From NCBI RefSeq assembly GCF_002843175.1, contig NZ_PJEO01000015.1, positions 62,001 to 126,000 on the forward strand: 64,000 bases of DNA, in the 5' to 3' direction. The notes below the pieces were generated by a model, which saw only the letters and a program-made list of their open reading frames with translations, did no database searches and had not been told where the DNA came from. A program made the translations under genes and the position numbers. Shown piece by piece: positions 42,160 to 51,414 of this stretch (positions within the stretch are counted from its first letter, which is position 1; every line of letters begins with the position of its first letter). Source of the DNA: Confluentibacter flavum. Lineage in GTDB: Bacteria > Bacteroidota > Bacteroidia > Flavobacteriales > Flavobacteriaceae.

Positions 42160-42315
42160 ATGCCTTTACATATCATTATACTTAACATCATTTTACCTCC
42201 ATTCGCGGTTTATCTCAAACATGGAACAGGCAAAGAATTGCTCATTAGCATTATACTTACTATAATTGGATGGATTCCAGGTATGATTTACGCTTTTTGG
42301 GTCAATGGAAAGTAA
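42160..42315 (+). CDS. YqaE/Pmp3 family small membrane protein
   Basis: The 51-residue protein has two hydrophobic helices with the Pmp3 signature: ILPPFAVYLKHGTGKELLISI then IIGWIPGMIYAFWV. Members are stress-induced membrane proteins that affect membrane potential and ion leak. ATG 42160 lies 20 bases after the terminator of the previous gene and 40 bases before the DUF421 gene. Confidence 0.9.
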   Translation: MPLHIIILNIILPPFAVYLKHGTGKELLISIILTIIGWIPGMIYAFWVNGK

Positions 42316-42355
42316 TGTGTAACCCATAATTATTCAACATCCATATTTCATTACT

Positions 42356-42907
42356 ATGATAGCTATAAATAATACTTATTCCCAGACGTGGAACGATCTT
42401 TTTGAGATAACTGAAAATACTTTGCCACTAATATTGTTGTCCAGTGTGGGCATATATATTGCCGTCATTCTATATACCAGACTATTTGGAAAGAGAAGCT
42501 TTTCAAAGATGTCAAGCTTTGATTTTGCCATGACTGTTGCAGTAGGTTCTATGATAGCCACTACCATATTATCAAGTTCGGTTACCCTTTTGGAAGGTGC
42601 TGTAGGCCTATTTGCGGTGTATGCCCTTCAGTTAACTGCCGCATTTTTAAGACGTTATAAATGGTTCAGACAAATCACAGACAATCAGCCTACATTGTTA
42701 ATGGATGGTGAAGTCATGTTAAGGGACAATATGAAAGCAGTTCGAGTCACAGAAGGTGATTTGCGATCTAAACTGCGTGCGTCCAATGTTACCAAACTTT
42801 CTGAGGTGAAAGCTGTTGTTTTTGAAACTACTGGCGATTTGGTAGTAATACATAAAGATAATGATAATGCTATTGATGATTGGATTATGAAAGATGTACA
42901 ACAATAA
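42356..42907 (+). CDS. DUF421/YetF-like membrane protein
   Basis: The 183-residue protein has three hydrophobic helices in the first ~95 residues, with the DUF421 hallmark RLFGKRSFSKMSSFDFAMTVAVGSM, then a soluble YetF-type domain (LLMDGEVMLRDNMKAVRVTEGDLRSKLR). The family is linked to sporulation or stress in other bacteria but has no defined activity. It follows the Pmp3-like gene on the same strand. Confidence 0.88.
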   Translation: MIAINNTYSQTWNDLFEITENTLPLILLSSVGIYIAVILYTRLFGKRSFSKMSSFDFAMTVAVGSMIATTILSSSVTLLEGAVGLFAVYALQLTAAFLRRYKWFRQITDNQPTLLMDGEVMLRDNMKAVRVTEGDLRSKLRASNVTKLSEVKAVVFETTGDLVVIHKDNDNAIDDWIMKDVQQ

Positions 42908-42951
42908 TAGGCATCGATTTTAAAAATTAATTATCATTAAATAATCATTTT

Positions 42952-43620
42952 ATGACTCCACAGAAGCCAGATAGAATTGAACTTGAATATCGAAATTTTA
43001 TTATTAAACAAAAACATCCTTGTATCATGGCAAATACGGTTTTTGCTATGGATAATTATCATATAAAAATTTATGAGGATATGACATCTGATAAGGTTAT
43101 AACTCCCATTCTTTTGGATATAGAAAACTATTTAAATCAATATGATTTTGAGTCTAATCACTTTGAGTCTTTAATGATTTGTTTTAAAAATAATACCTTT
43201 AAATCAGAAATTCAGTTTGAAAATGCCCTATGGATATTTTTACAAAGGCTTCATAATCATGATGATGTAGTTTGGGATTGCAATGTAAGTCAAAACCCAA
43301 ATGAGTCGAATTTCAGTTTCAGTATTAAGGGAAAAGCTTTTTATGTAGTGGGCATGCATCCAGAAAGTTCAAGAATAGCAAGGAAAGCGCCTTATTGTAC
43401 CGTCGTTTTTAATTTACATTGGCAATTTGAAAAATTGAGGGAAATGGGGACCTATCAAAGTGTTAAAAAAAGAATACGTAGACGCGATAAGAAATTACAG
43501 GGAAGTATTAACCCTGTATTACGTGATTTTGGTTCAGATACAGAGACCAAACAATATAGTGGAAGGGCAGTGGGTCATCAGTGGGAATGCCCTTTTAAAC
43601 CTAAAAATAAAAATGTATGA
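42952..43620 (+). CDS. YqcI/YcgG family protein (heme-dependent N-hydroxylase-like)
   Basis: The 222-residue protein matches the YqcI/YcgG family: CIMANTVFAMDNYHIKIYEDM at the N-terminus, the central FWIFLQRLHNHDD-type segment (LWIFLQRLHNHDD here) and VVGMHPESSRIARKAPYCTVVFNLH. Characterised relatives (GntA, DcsA) are heme-dependent N-hydroxylases of arginine-like guanidines. Its ATGA overlap with the DUF1989 gene shows tight coupling. The substrate here is unknown. Confidence 0.85.
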   Translation: MTPQKPDRIELEYRNFIIKQKHPCIMANTVFAMDNYHIKIYEDMTSDKVITPILLDIENYLNQYDFESNHFESLMICFKNNTFKSEIQFENALWIFLQRLHNHDDVVWDCNVSQNPNESNFSFSIKGKAFYVVGMHPESSRIARKAPYCTVVFNLHWQFEKLREMGTYQSVKKRIRRRDKKLQGSINPVLRDFGSDTETKQYSGRAVGHQWECPFKPKNKNV

Positions 43621-44225
43621 GTGCATTACATATTATAGCACCGCAATCTGGTGCAGCCTTTGAAATGAATAAAGGCGATATACTTACTGTTATCGATCCG
43701 CTTGGTCAACAAGTAAGCGATATGGTGCTTTTTAATCGTGATGATATAAAAGAAAAAATATCCTCTGGAAAAACCATGGACTTTGAAGAAACGATATTAT
43801 TAACTAAAGGACATTTTTTATGGAGCAATCGTTCACAAAAAATGATGGAAATTATGGAAGATAGTAACGGAAGGAATGATTTTCTGTTAGCCCCATGCAG
43901 TCCGGAAACATTCAAAATCATGTATAACAATCCTGGCTATCACCCAAGTTGCTTGGAAAATTTAAATAAAAATTTGATCGGTTATGGCATTGAATTGGAT
44001 GGTATTCCAACAGCTTTTAACATTTTTATGAATGTACATTTTGACACAACGGGTCAGCTTAAAGTGTTACCTCCAACGTCGAAGCCAGGGGATTTAATTA
44101 GGTTTAAAGCCGAAATGGATCTCATAGTGGGTTTAACGGCTTGCTCTGCTGAAGACAGTAATGGTGGAACATTTAAACCTATCCATTTTCTTGTCACTAA
44201 TGCATCTTTTGACAAACATATATAA
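43617..44225 (+). CDS. DUF1989 (urea carboxylase-associated) family protein
   Basis: The 202-residue protein has the DUF1989 features GAAFEMNKGDILTVIDPLGQQVSDMVLF, TKGHFLWSNRSQKMMEI, and NIFMNVHFDTTGQLKVLPPTSKPGD with a cupin-like His/Cys metal site (ACSAEDSNGG). Relatives accompany urea carboxylase and guanidine-degradation genes. It overlaps the YqcI/YcgG gene by four bases, so the two proteins probably act on one guanidine-type compound. A perfect palindromic terminator follows. Confidence 0.87.
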   Translation: MSALHIIAPQSGAAFEMNKGDILTVIDPLGQQVSDMVLFNRDDIKEKISSGKTMDFEETILLTKGHFLWSNRSQKMMEIMEDSNGRNDFLLAPCSPETFKIMYNNPGYHPSCLENLNKNLIGYGIELDGIPTAFNIFMNVHFDTTGQLKVLPPTSKPGDLIRFKAEMDLIVGLTACSAEDSNGGTFKPIHFLVTNASFDKHI

Positions 44226-44295
44226 TTCCAAAACTAAAGTAATTGACGACATATTTGAAAACCACAAACCTTTTAAATGCGGTTTTAATATAATA

Positions 44296-44331
44296 AGCAA
44301 AGGGCTGTCTAAATTTAGACAGCCCTTTGCT
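44296..44331. terminator. 36-bp perfect palindrome, bidirectional terminator
   Basis: Bases 44296-44331 form a perfect palindrome around AAATTT (core AAAGGGCTGTCTAAA and its complement). It lies between the converging DUF1989 and OmpA-family genes and carries T-runs on both strands. Confidence 0.85.
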
Positions 44332-44349
44332 CATTAATCGATTTATAAT

Positions 44350-46380
44350 TTATTTACGGGGAATGATGTCGATTATGACCGTTCTATTGTAAAAACGTTC
44401 CTCAGGTTGCTTGTTATTAAACTGTGACAGGTTTGGGTCTTCACCAAATCCATGCACTTCAAAAGTCACATCTGTTCTGCCTGTTTTTGCCAAGGCTTCC
44501 TTGATAATAGCTTGCACATCATTTGCGCGTGCTACAGATAATTTTTGGTTGTAAGCGGCATCACCTATCACATCTGTATGGCCGTGTATAATTACTTTTC
44601 CGCCCGTTGGTATCTTTGGTGTCACCACTTCAGTAAGATAGGTGTTATACATAGTTATTGATTTAGAATCATTGAAGTTGTAAGGCACGCTAAAACGCAT
44701 GGCTTCTTCATTTTTGGAAGGCGTCCAAAGAACCATTTTGGTTGAGGTTTCTTTTACTACAGTTAAGCCTTCTTTTGTAATTCCTGTCATTTTCACGTTG
44801 TAAACACCTTCAGGCCGTGTGCCCATGATTGTTTTTCCTGGAATGGTAACTACATCTTGTGTATAAGGGCCAAAACTTTGTTTTTTACCCTTATCATCTT
44901 CTATTTCCAATGTCCAAGATGTAAAAGCATCTGCACCACCTTCATTATTAAAAGTAACATAACTTTCTACAGGTGCTTCCTGTACGTTTACAATTTTTAC
45001 AGGTTTCAACGGGGCATCTGGGCCACTATGGAACTCTATTAACAATGCAGGTGAATTACTTTCAATCGAAACCCTTCGGTCTCCCTGACGTAGCAATTCA
45101 AGTTCTTCAGTGGCACCCGGTTGTTCTGATGGGATTTTTGGTTTATTGCGACCTTCAGTAGTTATTCTGGAACCAGCCATAGCGAAAACCTCGGTTAAAT
45201 AACGTTTTACGGATTCAGCCATTGTTTTTGCATCATCAACTCCTTTTTCAGAAGAACCAACCAGTTTAATATTGGTGTTAGGATTTTTTACCATACGGTC
45301 ACCAAGTATATTCAATATATTATAATATACAACCATTTGCCTTTCAGAACGTCCCGAAAGATTAGCAGGTGTGAATAATTGAACATTTTCTTCTTTAAAA
45401 TTCTTAACATCTTCTTTTTTCAATAATACATAACGGTTAGGTATCTCTGTAGAACCTAAATCGAAGAATACATAATTAATTACTGGAAACGTTTCTACTA
45501 CAGTACGCTCTGAAGGAATATTTTCCGGAGCATTAACTGTAAAATTAACTTTTGGATCTGCAACTTTTACATCCTCTTCTTCAACAGTTGTATTTTTGCC
45601 TACTCCAAACTTAAGAATAGCACCGGCCCTGATGGTTGTGATATTCCAAGTTTCTGTAGATCTTGGAGACTGACCAAAATAGGGGTGGAATGCAACAAAA
45701 GGAGAAAGTACAAATTGCGTTTTGTTGTTTTGGGATGAAAGCGGGATGTCATATCCGGCACCAATTTGCATGGATATAAGAGTGTTTTTCACCTCACTAA
45801 AATCGCCTGTTTCTTCTGGTAACATTACCTGTTCAGGGAAAGCTGGGTTTGGATGCAACTGATAGGTAAACGCTTTATCCATATTGAAGGCGAAACGTGG
45901 GCCTGCATATAAATAAAAATCATTTCTAAAAGGAGCAAAGCGTATACTTGGCTCAATCGTTAAGTAGCTGAGGTTAGTTGACAGGTCCATTGGGCAATTA
46001 CATACAGACAATGTTTCGTCAAATTCCCCTTTTCGACTGTCTAAGCCAAACTGCAACATCATACCCCATAAAGAACCAGGGCGATAGTATTCAATAGATG
46101 GAGCAAGAAATAGTCCTACACCAGAACCATCACCAAACGCTTTAGGTACAGTTAGGTCAGCATTTAATTGCTGTGTACTTCCCTGATAGAAGTTGAAATT
46201 GGCTCCTGTTGCAACACCAAACCACCATGATGGTTTGGAAAATGTGTCTTGTTCTTGTGCCTGAAGTGGCGCTTGTATAACTGCTATTATAAAAGCGAAT
46301 AAAATGACACTTTTTATATTTGTTGTATAAGTGGACCAGGCTTTGCCTGATCCCTTATTTTTATTATATTTTGTTTTCAT
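44350..46380 (-). CDS. OmpA-family outer membrane protein
   Basis: The 676-residue protein has a signal peptide (cleavage near PLQAQ), an N-terminal beta-barrel-like region (about 45-280: YAGPRFAFNM, AGYDIPLSSQNNK), a central Ig/FN3-like segment, and a C-terminal OmpA peptidoglycan-binding domain (VIIHGHTDVIGDAAYNQKLSVARAN near 600-625, ending EERFYNRTVIIDI). It anchors the outer membrane to the wall. It lies 13 bases after the ice-binding lipoprotein gene on the same strand, so they are probably co-expressed. Confidence 0.9.
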   Translation of the reverse strand: MKTKYNKNKGSGKAWSTYTTNIKSVILFAFIIAVIQAPLQAQEQDTFSKPSWWFGVATGANFNFYQGSTQQLNADLTVPKAFGDGSGVGLFLAPSIEYYRPGSLWGMMLQFGLDSRKGEFDETLSVCNCPMDLSTNLSYLTIEPSIRFAPFRNDFYLYAGPRFAFNMDKAFTYQLHPNPAFPEQVMLPEETGDFSEVKNTLISMQIGAGYDIPLSSQNNKTQFVLSPFVAFHPYFGQSPRSTETWNITTIRAGAILKFGVGKNTTVEEEDVKVADPKVNFTVNAPENIPSERTVVETFPVINYVFFDLGSTEIPNRYVLLKKEDVKNFKEENVQLFTPANLSGRSERQMVVYYNILNILGDRMVKNPNTNIKLVGSSEKGVDDAKTMAESVKRYLTEVFAMAGSRITTEGRNKPKIPSEQPGATEELELLRQGDRRVSIESNSPALLIEFHSGPDAPLKPVKIVNVQEAPVESYVTFNNEGGADAFTSWTLEIEDDKGKKQSFGPYTQDVVTIPGKTIMGTRPEGVYNVKMTGITKEGLTVVKETSTKMVLWTPSKNEEAMRFSVPYNFNDSKSITMYNTYLTEVVTPKIPTGGKVIIHGHTDVIGDAAYNQKLSVARANDVQAIIKEALAKTGRTDVTFEVHGFGEDPNLSQFNNKQPEERFYNRTVIIDIIPRK

Positions 46381-46393
46381 GTTCTAGGTAGAT

Positions 46394-48127
46394 TTAAGGT
46401 CTGTAAATAAAGTTTGTACTAGTCAGGGTAACTGCTCCATTGCTGCAAAGCATTCTTCCAACAGCTTGTGAATAAGCATTCATGGTAACTGACGTCAATG
46501 CAAGAACATTACCTTTAAATGACGTGTAATCCCCAATTACAGCTGAACTTCCAACTTGCCAAATAATATTCTTTGCCTGTGCACCGCCTATTAGGATAAC
46601 GTTACCACCTGCTGGAGATGGATATGGTGCTCCTCCCACTGTTGTAAAATCACTTGCAATCTGGAAAATCCATTCGGCATTTGGATCACCTTGCCCATCA
46701 AGAGTTAGGTTTCCATTTTGTATCAATAATGTTGAATTTGATTTGTAAATACCAGGAGGCAGTGTTTGACCACCTAAATCTCCTGCTACAGTAGCCGGTG
46801 CAGGTGAAGTTGCTCCCTCTGCTGCAAGATAGGCTGCAGTAAGGTCATCTTTAGCTTGTAATAACATAGCAGGTACTGGGTCTGCATCATCAGCGGCATA
46901 AAAATCACCATTGAATATAAGTCCTGGTCCACCATCTACTTCAAAAAAGCCTGTTATTGATGATCTAGCACCGGGATATATACCAATATCCAAATCATGT
47001 ATTTCACTTGCTCCTGCATTATTGCTTACCGCTACTCCCGAGATTATTCCAAATCGTGCTACAGAGCCTAAAGCAATTGTTGGATTAAAGGGCGTTCCAG
47101 CTGTAGTAAATTCCCATTCATGATTATTTGCCAACGGAATACCTGCTACATTGGTGGCTCCCGTTGTTATGGTAGCCTTGTATAAAGTACCTGGCAAAAG
47201 ATCAACTGAAGGAAAGAAAGAAGCTGTTAAAGCGTTGTAACTTACTGTACCAGTCACAGAATTTGTCCCTTCCTGTAAAGTGAACGTGGTTTCATCTATG
47301 GTAGCCAAATCCATTGGCTCGCTAAATGTGGCCGTGATTGTTTTGTCTAGTGCAACATCTATTTCATCGTCCTCAGGATCTGTGGAAGTTACCATAGGTG
47401 CTAATAAGGTTCCTGTGGTAAAACTCCACTCGTAATTGTTTTCTAAGGGGATGCCTGTAGCATTAGTGGCATCTGTAGTTATTGTTACAGTATATAGCGT
47501 ATTTGCCTCAAGATTTACGGTAGGGGTAAAAGTAGCGGTAAAATTATTATAGGTCACTACTCCAGATATAGCTGTAGAACCGTCCATTAAAATAAAACTT
47601 GTTTCATCTATGGTGAGCGGATCCATTGGCTGGCTAAATGTTGCTGTGATGGTTTTATTTACTACAACATCTGTTTCCTCGTCTTCGGGATTAGTTGAGA
47701 TAACCATTGGCGATACTGTTATGCCAGTACTGAATGTCCAAACATACTCTTCCTGTAGGGCATTACCATTAAGATCCTTAACGGAAGTTTTTACCCTTCC
47801 GGTGTAGGTAGTACTTCTTTCCAGTGGAGCTGCAGGCGTAAAGGTTGCAGTAAAGCCACTATACGTTATAGTACCTGCAATCGCTGATCCCGACTCAATA
47901 ATAATAGATGCCTCCGTTATGTCCGTTATGGTTGCAGGGTTCATTTCCTCATTAAAGGTCACTGTTATAACCTGGGAAAGTGGTACATTAGTATCGTTAT
48001 TATCAGGGTTAGTTGCTATTACCAAGGGGCATATCCCAATGGTTTCTATGAAGCTGTCTTTTTCGCAGGCCGAAAAAAGCACAAGCATTATTAATGTAAA
48101 AATTGACAAGGGTCTAAATGTTTTCAT
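46394..48127 (-). CDS. Ig-repeat lipoprotein with DUF3494 ice-binding domain
   Basis: The 577-residue protein has a lipoprotein signal (LIMLVLFSAC, Cys21), three tandem Big_5/SbsA-type Ig domains (each opening with a TNP-(D/E)-(D/N)-(D/E) motif and ending EWSFTTG or similar, about 34-335), and a C-terminal DUF3494 domain (about 345-577: GSVARFGIISGVAVSNN, GGQTLPPGIYKSNS, NIIWQVGSSAVIGDYTSFKGNVLA). DUF3494 proteins bind ice and limit recrystallisation or anchor cells to ice. Surface display through the lipid anchor is expected. This is the main hint of a cold marine habitat. Confidence 0.92.
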   Translation of the reverse strand: MKTFRPLSIFTLIMLVLFSACEKDSFIETIGICPLVIATNPDNNDTNVPLSQVITVTFNEEMNPATITDITEASIIIESGSAIAGTITYSGFTATFTPAAPLERSTTYTGRVKTSVKDLNGNALQEEYVWTFSTGITVSPMVISTNPEDEETDVVVNKTITATFSQPMDPLTIDETSFILMDGSTAISGVVTYNNFTATFTPTVNLEANTLYTVTITTDATNATGIPLENNYEWSFTTGTLLAPMVTSTDPEDDEIDVALDKTITATFSEPMDLATIDETTFTLQEGTNSVTGTVSYNALTASFFPSVDLLPGTLYKATITTGATNVAGIPLANNHEWEFTTAGTPFNPTIALGSVARFGIISGVAVSNNAGASEIHDLDIGIYPGARSSITGFFEVDGGPGLIFNGDFYAADDADPVPAMLLQAKDDLTAAYLAAEGATSPAPATVAGDLGGQTLPPGIYKSNSTLLIQNGNLTLDGQGDPNAEWIFQIASDFTTVGGAPYPSPAGGNVILIGGAQAKNIIWQVGSSAVIGDYTSFKGNVLALTSVTMNAYSQAVGRMLCSNGAVTLTSTNFIYRP

Positions 48128-48427
48128 GTATTTGTAGGGTTTAAAAGCAATCCGGAGGGAACGGGATACACTTGGGGTTTATGGGGCAAAGGTGATTTCT
48201 TATAACAGTAAAAGTGTTATAAAATTAAAAGTATTAATTACAACATTCATACATATTGTGATGGAAAATGTTATAAAGAGTTGTTATATAGATGGTGTTC
48301 TATTTTCATTATTTTATGTTGGTTGATAATAACGAAACGCGATTATTTTGAATGGAACAAAGAGGTGGGAAAAGGAAAATAGTAAAAAAACACAAGACTG
48401 TCTTGATTACTATATGAATTAAAGATT
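48128..48427. other. Gene-free upstream region with TGTTATAA repeats
   Basis: No gene is visible in these 300 bases. TTATAACA (48200-48207) and TGTTATAA (48215-48222) form an 8-bp inverted repeat, and TGTTATAA/TGTTATAT recur at 48269-48276 and 48282-48289. They lie upstream of the ice-binding gene (minus strand) and next to an AraC-type regulator gene, so an operator role is plausible. Confidence 0.45.
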
Positions 48428-48988
48428 TTAAAGGTCTTCAATGTTTTTTTTACGTTTTTCTTTCAGGTGTTTATAAAAACTAGGTGTGAGTCCCGTTATT
48501 TTTTTGAATTGATTGGAAAGAGCACCTACACTACTGTAATTAAGTTTATGGGAAATTTCAGTAAGGTTTAACTCATCATAGATAATCAGTTCTTTGACCC
48601 TTTCAATTTTATGGAGGAGAATGAATTGTTCAATGGTGATTCCTTGGTTTTCGGAAAAAATATTAGCGAGATATGTATAATTATAATTTAGTTTTTCACT
48701 TAGGTAATTGGAGAATTTAATTTTCGGAAGTTCATCTTCATGATGAATCATTGTAATGATTACATTTTTTATTTTTTCAATGAGCATGGCTCGTTTATCA
48801 TCCATTAATAAAAGCCCAGATTTCAATAACAAATATTTTAGTTGGTCGCGCTGCGTGTTGGATATCTCCTCCAGAATATCCACTTCACCCAGATCTACTG
48901 TTACATAATTTAATCCGAGGTTTTTTAACTTCTCTTTCACAATCATTTTGCAACGATTGCTAACCATATATTTAATGTATAATTTCAT
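48428..48988 (-). CDS. AraC-type transcriptional regulator (short N-terminal domain)
   Basis: The 186-residue protein has a small N-terminal domain starting MKLYIKYMVSNRCK and a C-terminal AraC HTH pair (YLSEKLNYNYTYLANIFSENQGITIEQFI and ELNLTEISHKLNYSSVGALSNQFKKITGLTPSFYK). It is paralogous along its length to the 55135 gene at the other end of the stress cluster. It lies between the ice-binding gene and the small lipoprotein genes and may regulate either. Confidence 0.88.
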   Translation of the reverse strand: MKLYIKYMVSNRCKMIVKEKLKNLGLNYVTVDLGEVDILEEISNTQRDQLKYLLLKSGLLLMDDKRAMLIEKIKNVIITMIHHEDELPKIKFSNYLSEKLNYNYTYLANIFSENQGITIEQFILLHKIERVKELIIYDELNLTEISHKLNYSSVGALSNQFKKITGLTPSFYKHLKEKRKKNIEDL

Positions 48989-49189
48989 TCAGTACATTTA
49001 ACGAAAGCTGATAATAAATAAATTTTTTAAATTAAATCTAGATTAGCCTAGATTTTACAGGTGACTTTTTTTAAAGTAATTGGTTTTAAAAGAGAAGAAG
49101 TTCTATAAAATAAATTCTTTTTATAATTGTAGGTTTGGGTTGGCTTTTAGTTCATTTAATTGAATATAAATATACAGATAATATATTAT

Positions 49190-49219
49190 AAAAAACCACA
49201 AAATATTTTGTGGTTTTTT
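49190..49219 (-). terminator. Palindromic terminator (AAAAACCACAAAATATTTTGTGGTTTTT)
   Basis: A 30-base near-perfect palindrome with T-run lies 24 bases after the stop of the small acidic lipoprotein gene on the minus strand. It closes the leftward stress gene run. Confidence 0.8.
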
Positions 49220-49242
49220 GTTTTTAAAAATGTTCGTAATCG

Positions 49243-49413
49243 TTAATCGACGGCATCTTCTATTTCATCAGCAGCATCATCAATCGCGTCTCCAGTATCA
49301 TCTATTGCTTCTTCAACGCTATCTTCTACTTTTTCTCCAGTTGTTTTTTCTCTACAGCTATTAAAGGCCGTCATGGATAGAACAATTATAAATATATATG
49401 CTAATTTTTTCAT
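49243..49413 (-). CDS. Small acidic lipoprotein (56 aa)
   Basis: The ORF encodes 56 residues with a lipoprotein signal (FIIVLSMTAFNSC, Cys20) and a short acidic tail made of repeated D/E-A-(I/V)-D-D units. It is too short for usual cut-offs, but the lipobox, clean stop and the terminator just downstream support it. It belongs to the leftward envelope-stress cluster. Function unknown; acidic tails of this kind suggest a structural or ion-binding role. Confidence 0.75.
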   Translation of the reverse strand: MKKLAYIFIIVLSMTAFNSCREKTTGEKVEDSVEEAIDDTGDAIDDAADEIEDAVD

Positions 49414-49453
49414 GTTTTAATTTTTAAGGTTATCGATTTTCTTTTATTGGTTC

Positions 49454-49615
49454 TTATCTTTTAAAACCACCTTTTACAAGTGATAAAATGAATAAGACAA
49501 TAAACACGAAGAATAGTATTTTAGCTATTCCTGCTGAAGTTCCTGCTACACCACCAAAGCCTAATACTCCAGCAATGATTGCAATAATTATGAATATTAT
49601 AGTCCACTTTAACAT
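49454..49615 (-). CDS. DUF1328 (UPF0391) small membrane protein
   Basis: The 53-residue protein has the DUF1328 signature: [36 protein letters not shown] followed by a second hydrophobic helix ending in KGGFKR. Members are stress-linked two-helix membrane proteins. It lies within the run of small stress genes on the minus strand, 40 bases upstream of the acidic lipoprotein. Confidence 0.92.
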   Translation of the reverse strand: MLKWTIIFIIIAIIAGVLGFGGVAGTSAGIAKILFFVFIVLFILSLVKGGFKR

Positions 49616-49689
49616 AATTTTTATTTTAAGGGTTAATTATTAAGTTTAATTATTTTTTTGTTGGCTATATAAATTGCGATAACGCGGTA

Positions 49690-50355
49690 TTATTCTTTTG
49701 CTTCAGCATTTTCAGCCGATTTTGCTCCCATTCTATTAACAGTATACATGGGTGCAAACTTTAATTTAAGTCCAGCAATTTTTCTGTTATCAGAGCTTGT
49801 AAGACCTTCGTTTTCTACAGTATTTTTTCTAGTATCAATAGCTTCATACAATAGTTTAATTTCATCCCAATCTTCTCTAGAATAAGAGTCTTTATTGGTT
49901 TGTACAGTATTAACAAATGTTTCATAAACGCTTAGTATGTTGTCTTTATTGATCCATTCAAAAGCCATGTCACCACTATCATCATAATTTGCTCCCAAAA
50001 GCGTTTTCCTAAAATTACTTTTGCTAGTACGGATGTCTTCTTTTTCTTTTTCAGCAATTAGATTGGTTTTATAAGTCTCATATTTTAATGTGGCATTATC
50101 CACATTTTCTAACAAGACAACTCTTTCTTCGTTATCATCTATGTCCACGCTTGCCATAGATTTATGGTTGTTATACCCATCTTCAATACTTTCCCAATTA
50201 GAATAGGCTTCGGCATATTCTAGAGTTGCTATAGAATCCACATAACTTGTGTATTCTTCTACGTTTTGTTTGGCTATTTCTGCTTTTTCATCTTTACATG
50301 ATGCAAATAATAAGGCAAATAAGCAGATTCCGATTGTTAACTTTATTGTTTTCAT
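49690..50355 (-). CDS. Lipoprotein of unknown function
   Basis: A 221-residue lipoprotein (signal ICLFALLFASC, Cys20) with a helical, highly charged mature part rich in Glu, Asn and Lys. It resembles no enzyme I know. It is four bases downstream of the 50360 gene's stop, so these genes form one leftward operon with the holin-like and YtxH genes. A periplasmic structural or stress role is inferred from context. Confidence 0.8.
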   Translation of the reverse strand: MKTIKLTIGICLFALLFASCKDEKAEIAKQNVEEYTSYVDSIATLEYAEAYSNWESIEDGYNNHKSMASVDIDDNEERVVLLENVDNATLKYETYKTNLIAEKEKEDIRTSKSNFRKTLLGANYDDSGDMAFEWINKDNILSVYETFVNTVQTNKDSYSREDWDEIKLLYEAIDTRKNTVENEGLTSSDNRKIAGLKLKFAPMYTVNRMGAKSAENAEAKE

Positions 50356-50359
50356 AATT

Positions 50360-50692
50360 TTAATGTTTGATTTTTTTTGAAATTATTTTTGTTGCAAGGT
50401 ATTGTACGCCGTAACCAAACAAATTTGTGAATATGGAATTTGTTTTGCCTACTAATATTTTTTTTGATAAATAGCCTCCTACTAAACTGAGTGCTGATTC
50501 TAGGATATTGCCTTTAAGTTGGGGTTCTTCTTTAATATCGTTTAAGACTCTATTTAATAATCTAGAAGGTCTTAATTCTTTATAGGTAAGGTCTAATTGT
50601 CCTTTTAACTCCCTAGTTTTTATTTTTTGTTTGTTTTCTAGAGCTGTAATTTTTGCATCCAAAAGCTGACTTTGATTACTATAATTCTTCAT
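50360..50692 (-). CDS. Small uncharacterised protein (stress operon)
   Basis: The 110-residue protein has a coiled-coil N-terminus (LDAKITALENKQKIKTRELKGQL), a conserved-looking RPSRLLNRVLNDI segment, and two glycine-rich hydrophobic stretches (LSLVGGYLSKKILVG and TNLFGYGVQYLATKI). It overlaps the holin-like gene by 14 bases. Its role may be structural within the same membrane complex; function unknown. Confidence 0.75.
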   Translation of the reverse strand: MKNYSNQSQLLDAKITALENKQKIKTRELKGQLDLTYKELRPSRLLNRVLNDIKEEPQLKGNILESALSLVGGYLSKKILVGKTNSIFTNLFGYGVQYLATKIISKKIKH

Positions 50693-51071
50693 TTTCTTCA
50701 GTATTGGATTCTATAAATTCAGGTTTTCTTGATTTTAGTAATTTTTCAATTACCAGATCTGTGATGGGTGCTTTAATTAACCTATCATTGAAAAAATAGA
50801 AAATGATGGTAATAACTAAATAGAAACCAGAGACAATTAAAAAGCCTAGGTAATAAGCCCCAAGTAAATTGCCTATTAATAAACTAATGGCAATGTTTAC
50901 AAAAAGGGTAAATAAAGAAAACACCAAAGCTATTGCTATTCTTGATACTAAAGACGAAACAACATCTGCTGTTACATCTATAGCATTCAATTTATATAGC
51001 TCTAAACTAGTTTCGGTATATTCTTTAACTTTATCATAAAGCAATTCTATATGTTTGGCTGTGGTTTCCAT
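50679..51071 (-). CDS. Phage-holin superfamily III/DUF1469-like membrane protein
   Basis: The 130-residue protein has an N-terminal amphipathic helix (AKHIELLYDKVKEYTETSLELYKL) and two central membrane helices (about 43-65 and 72-92), with a charged tail. This matches the actin-interacting or holin-like DUF1469 family, which despite its name is not a phage gene. It lies in the leftward stress operon, 31 bases downstream of YtxH. Confidence 0.85.
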   Translation of the reverse strand: METTAKHIELLYDKVKEYTETSLELYKLNAIDVTADVVSSLVSRIAIALVFSLFTLFVNIAISLLIGNLLGAYYLGFLIVSGFYLVITIIFYFFNDRLIKAPITDLVIEKLLKSRKPEFIESNTEENEEL

Positions 51072-51102
51072 TTATTATTGTTTAATAGGTTCTTTTGATT
51101 AT

Positions 51103-51369
51103 TTAATAGGTTTTTTTCATATTATCTTTTATTGTTTCTTTTTCTTTATTCAAGAATTCTTCACCGTTTTCTTTAAGAGAGCTATATTTATCTGAAACGG
51201 TATCTAAAAAGTCGTTAAAACCTTCTTTTACTTTGTCTTTAGCTTGTTTGCTTTTTTCCGAGATTTTTCTTCTGGTAGCTTCACCTTTGTCTGGGGCGAA
51301 TAAAACGCCTAAAGTTGCTCCTACTGCTACACCTGCTAACAGGCCTAATATTGTGTTACTTGTTTTCAT
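51103..51369 (-). CDS. YtxH-domain general stress protein
   Basis: The 88-residue protein opens with the YtxH glycine-rich membrane helix (GLLAGVAVGATLGVLFAPDKGEATRRKI) and continues as a charged amphipathic helix. YtxH is a SigB-type general stress protein in Firmicutes and recurs in flavobacterial stress clusters. It is part of the leftward operon with the holin-like gene. Confidence 0.92.
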   Translation of the reverse strand: MKTSNTILGLLAGVAVGATLGVLFAPDKGEATRRKISEKSKQAKDKVKEGFNDFLDTVSDKYSSLKENGEEFLNKEKETIKDNMKKTY

Positions 51370-51414
51370 TTTTTTTAATTTTAATTGTTAATTGTTATTA
51401 ATTTATTTTAATTA

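Noticed and set aside
50679-51071. Phage holin
   Set aside because: The holin-like family name is misleading; neighbours are stress genes, with no lysis or phage genes.
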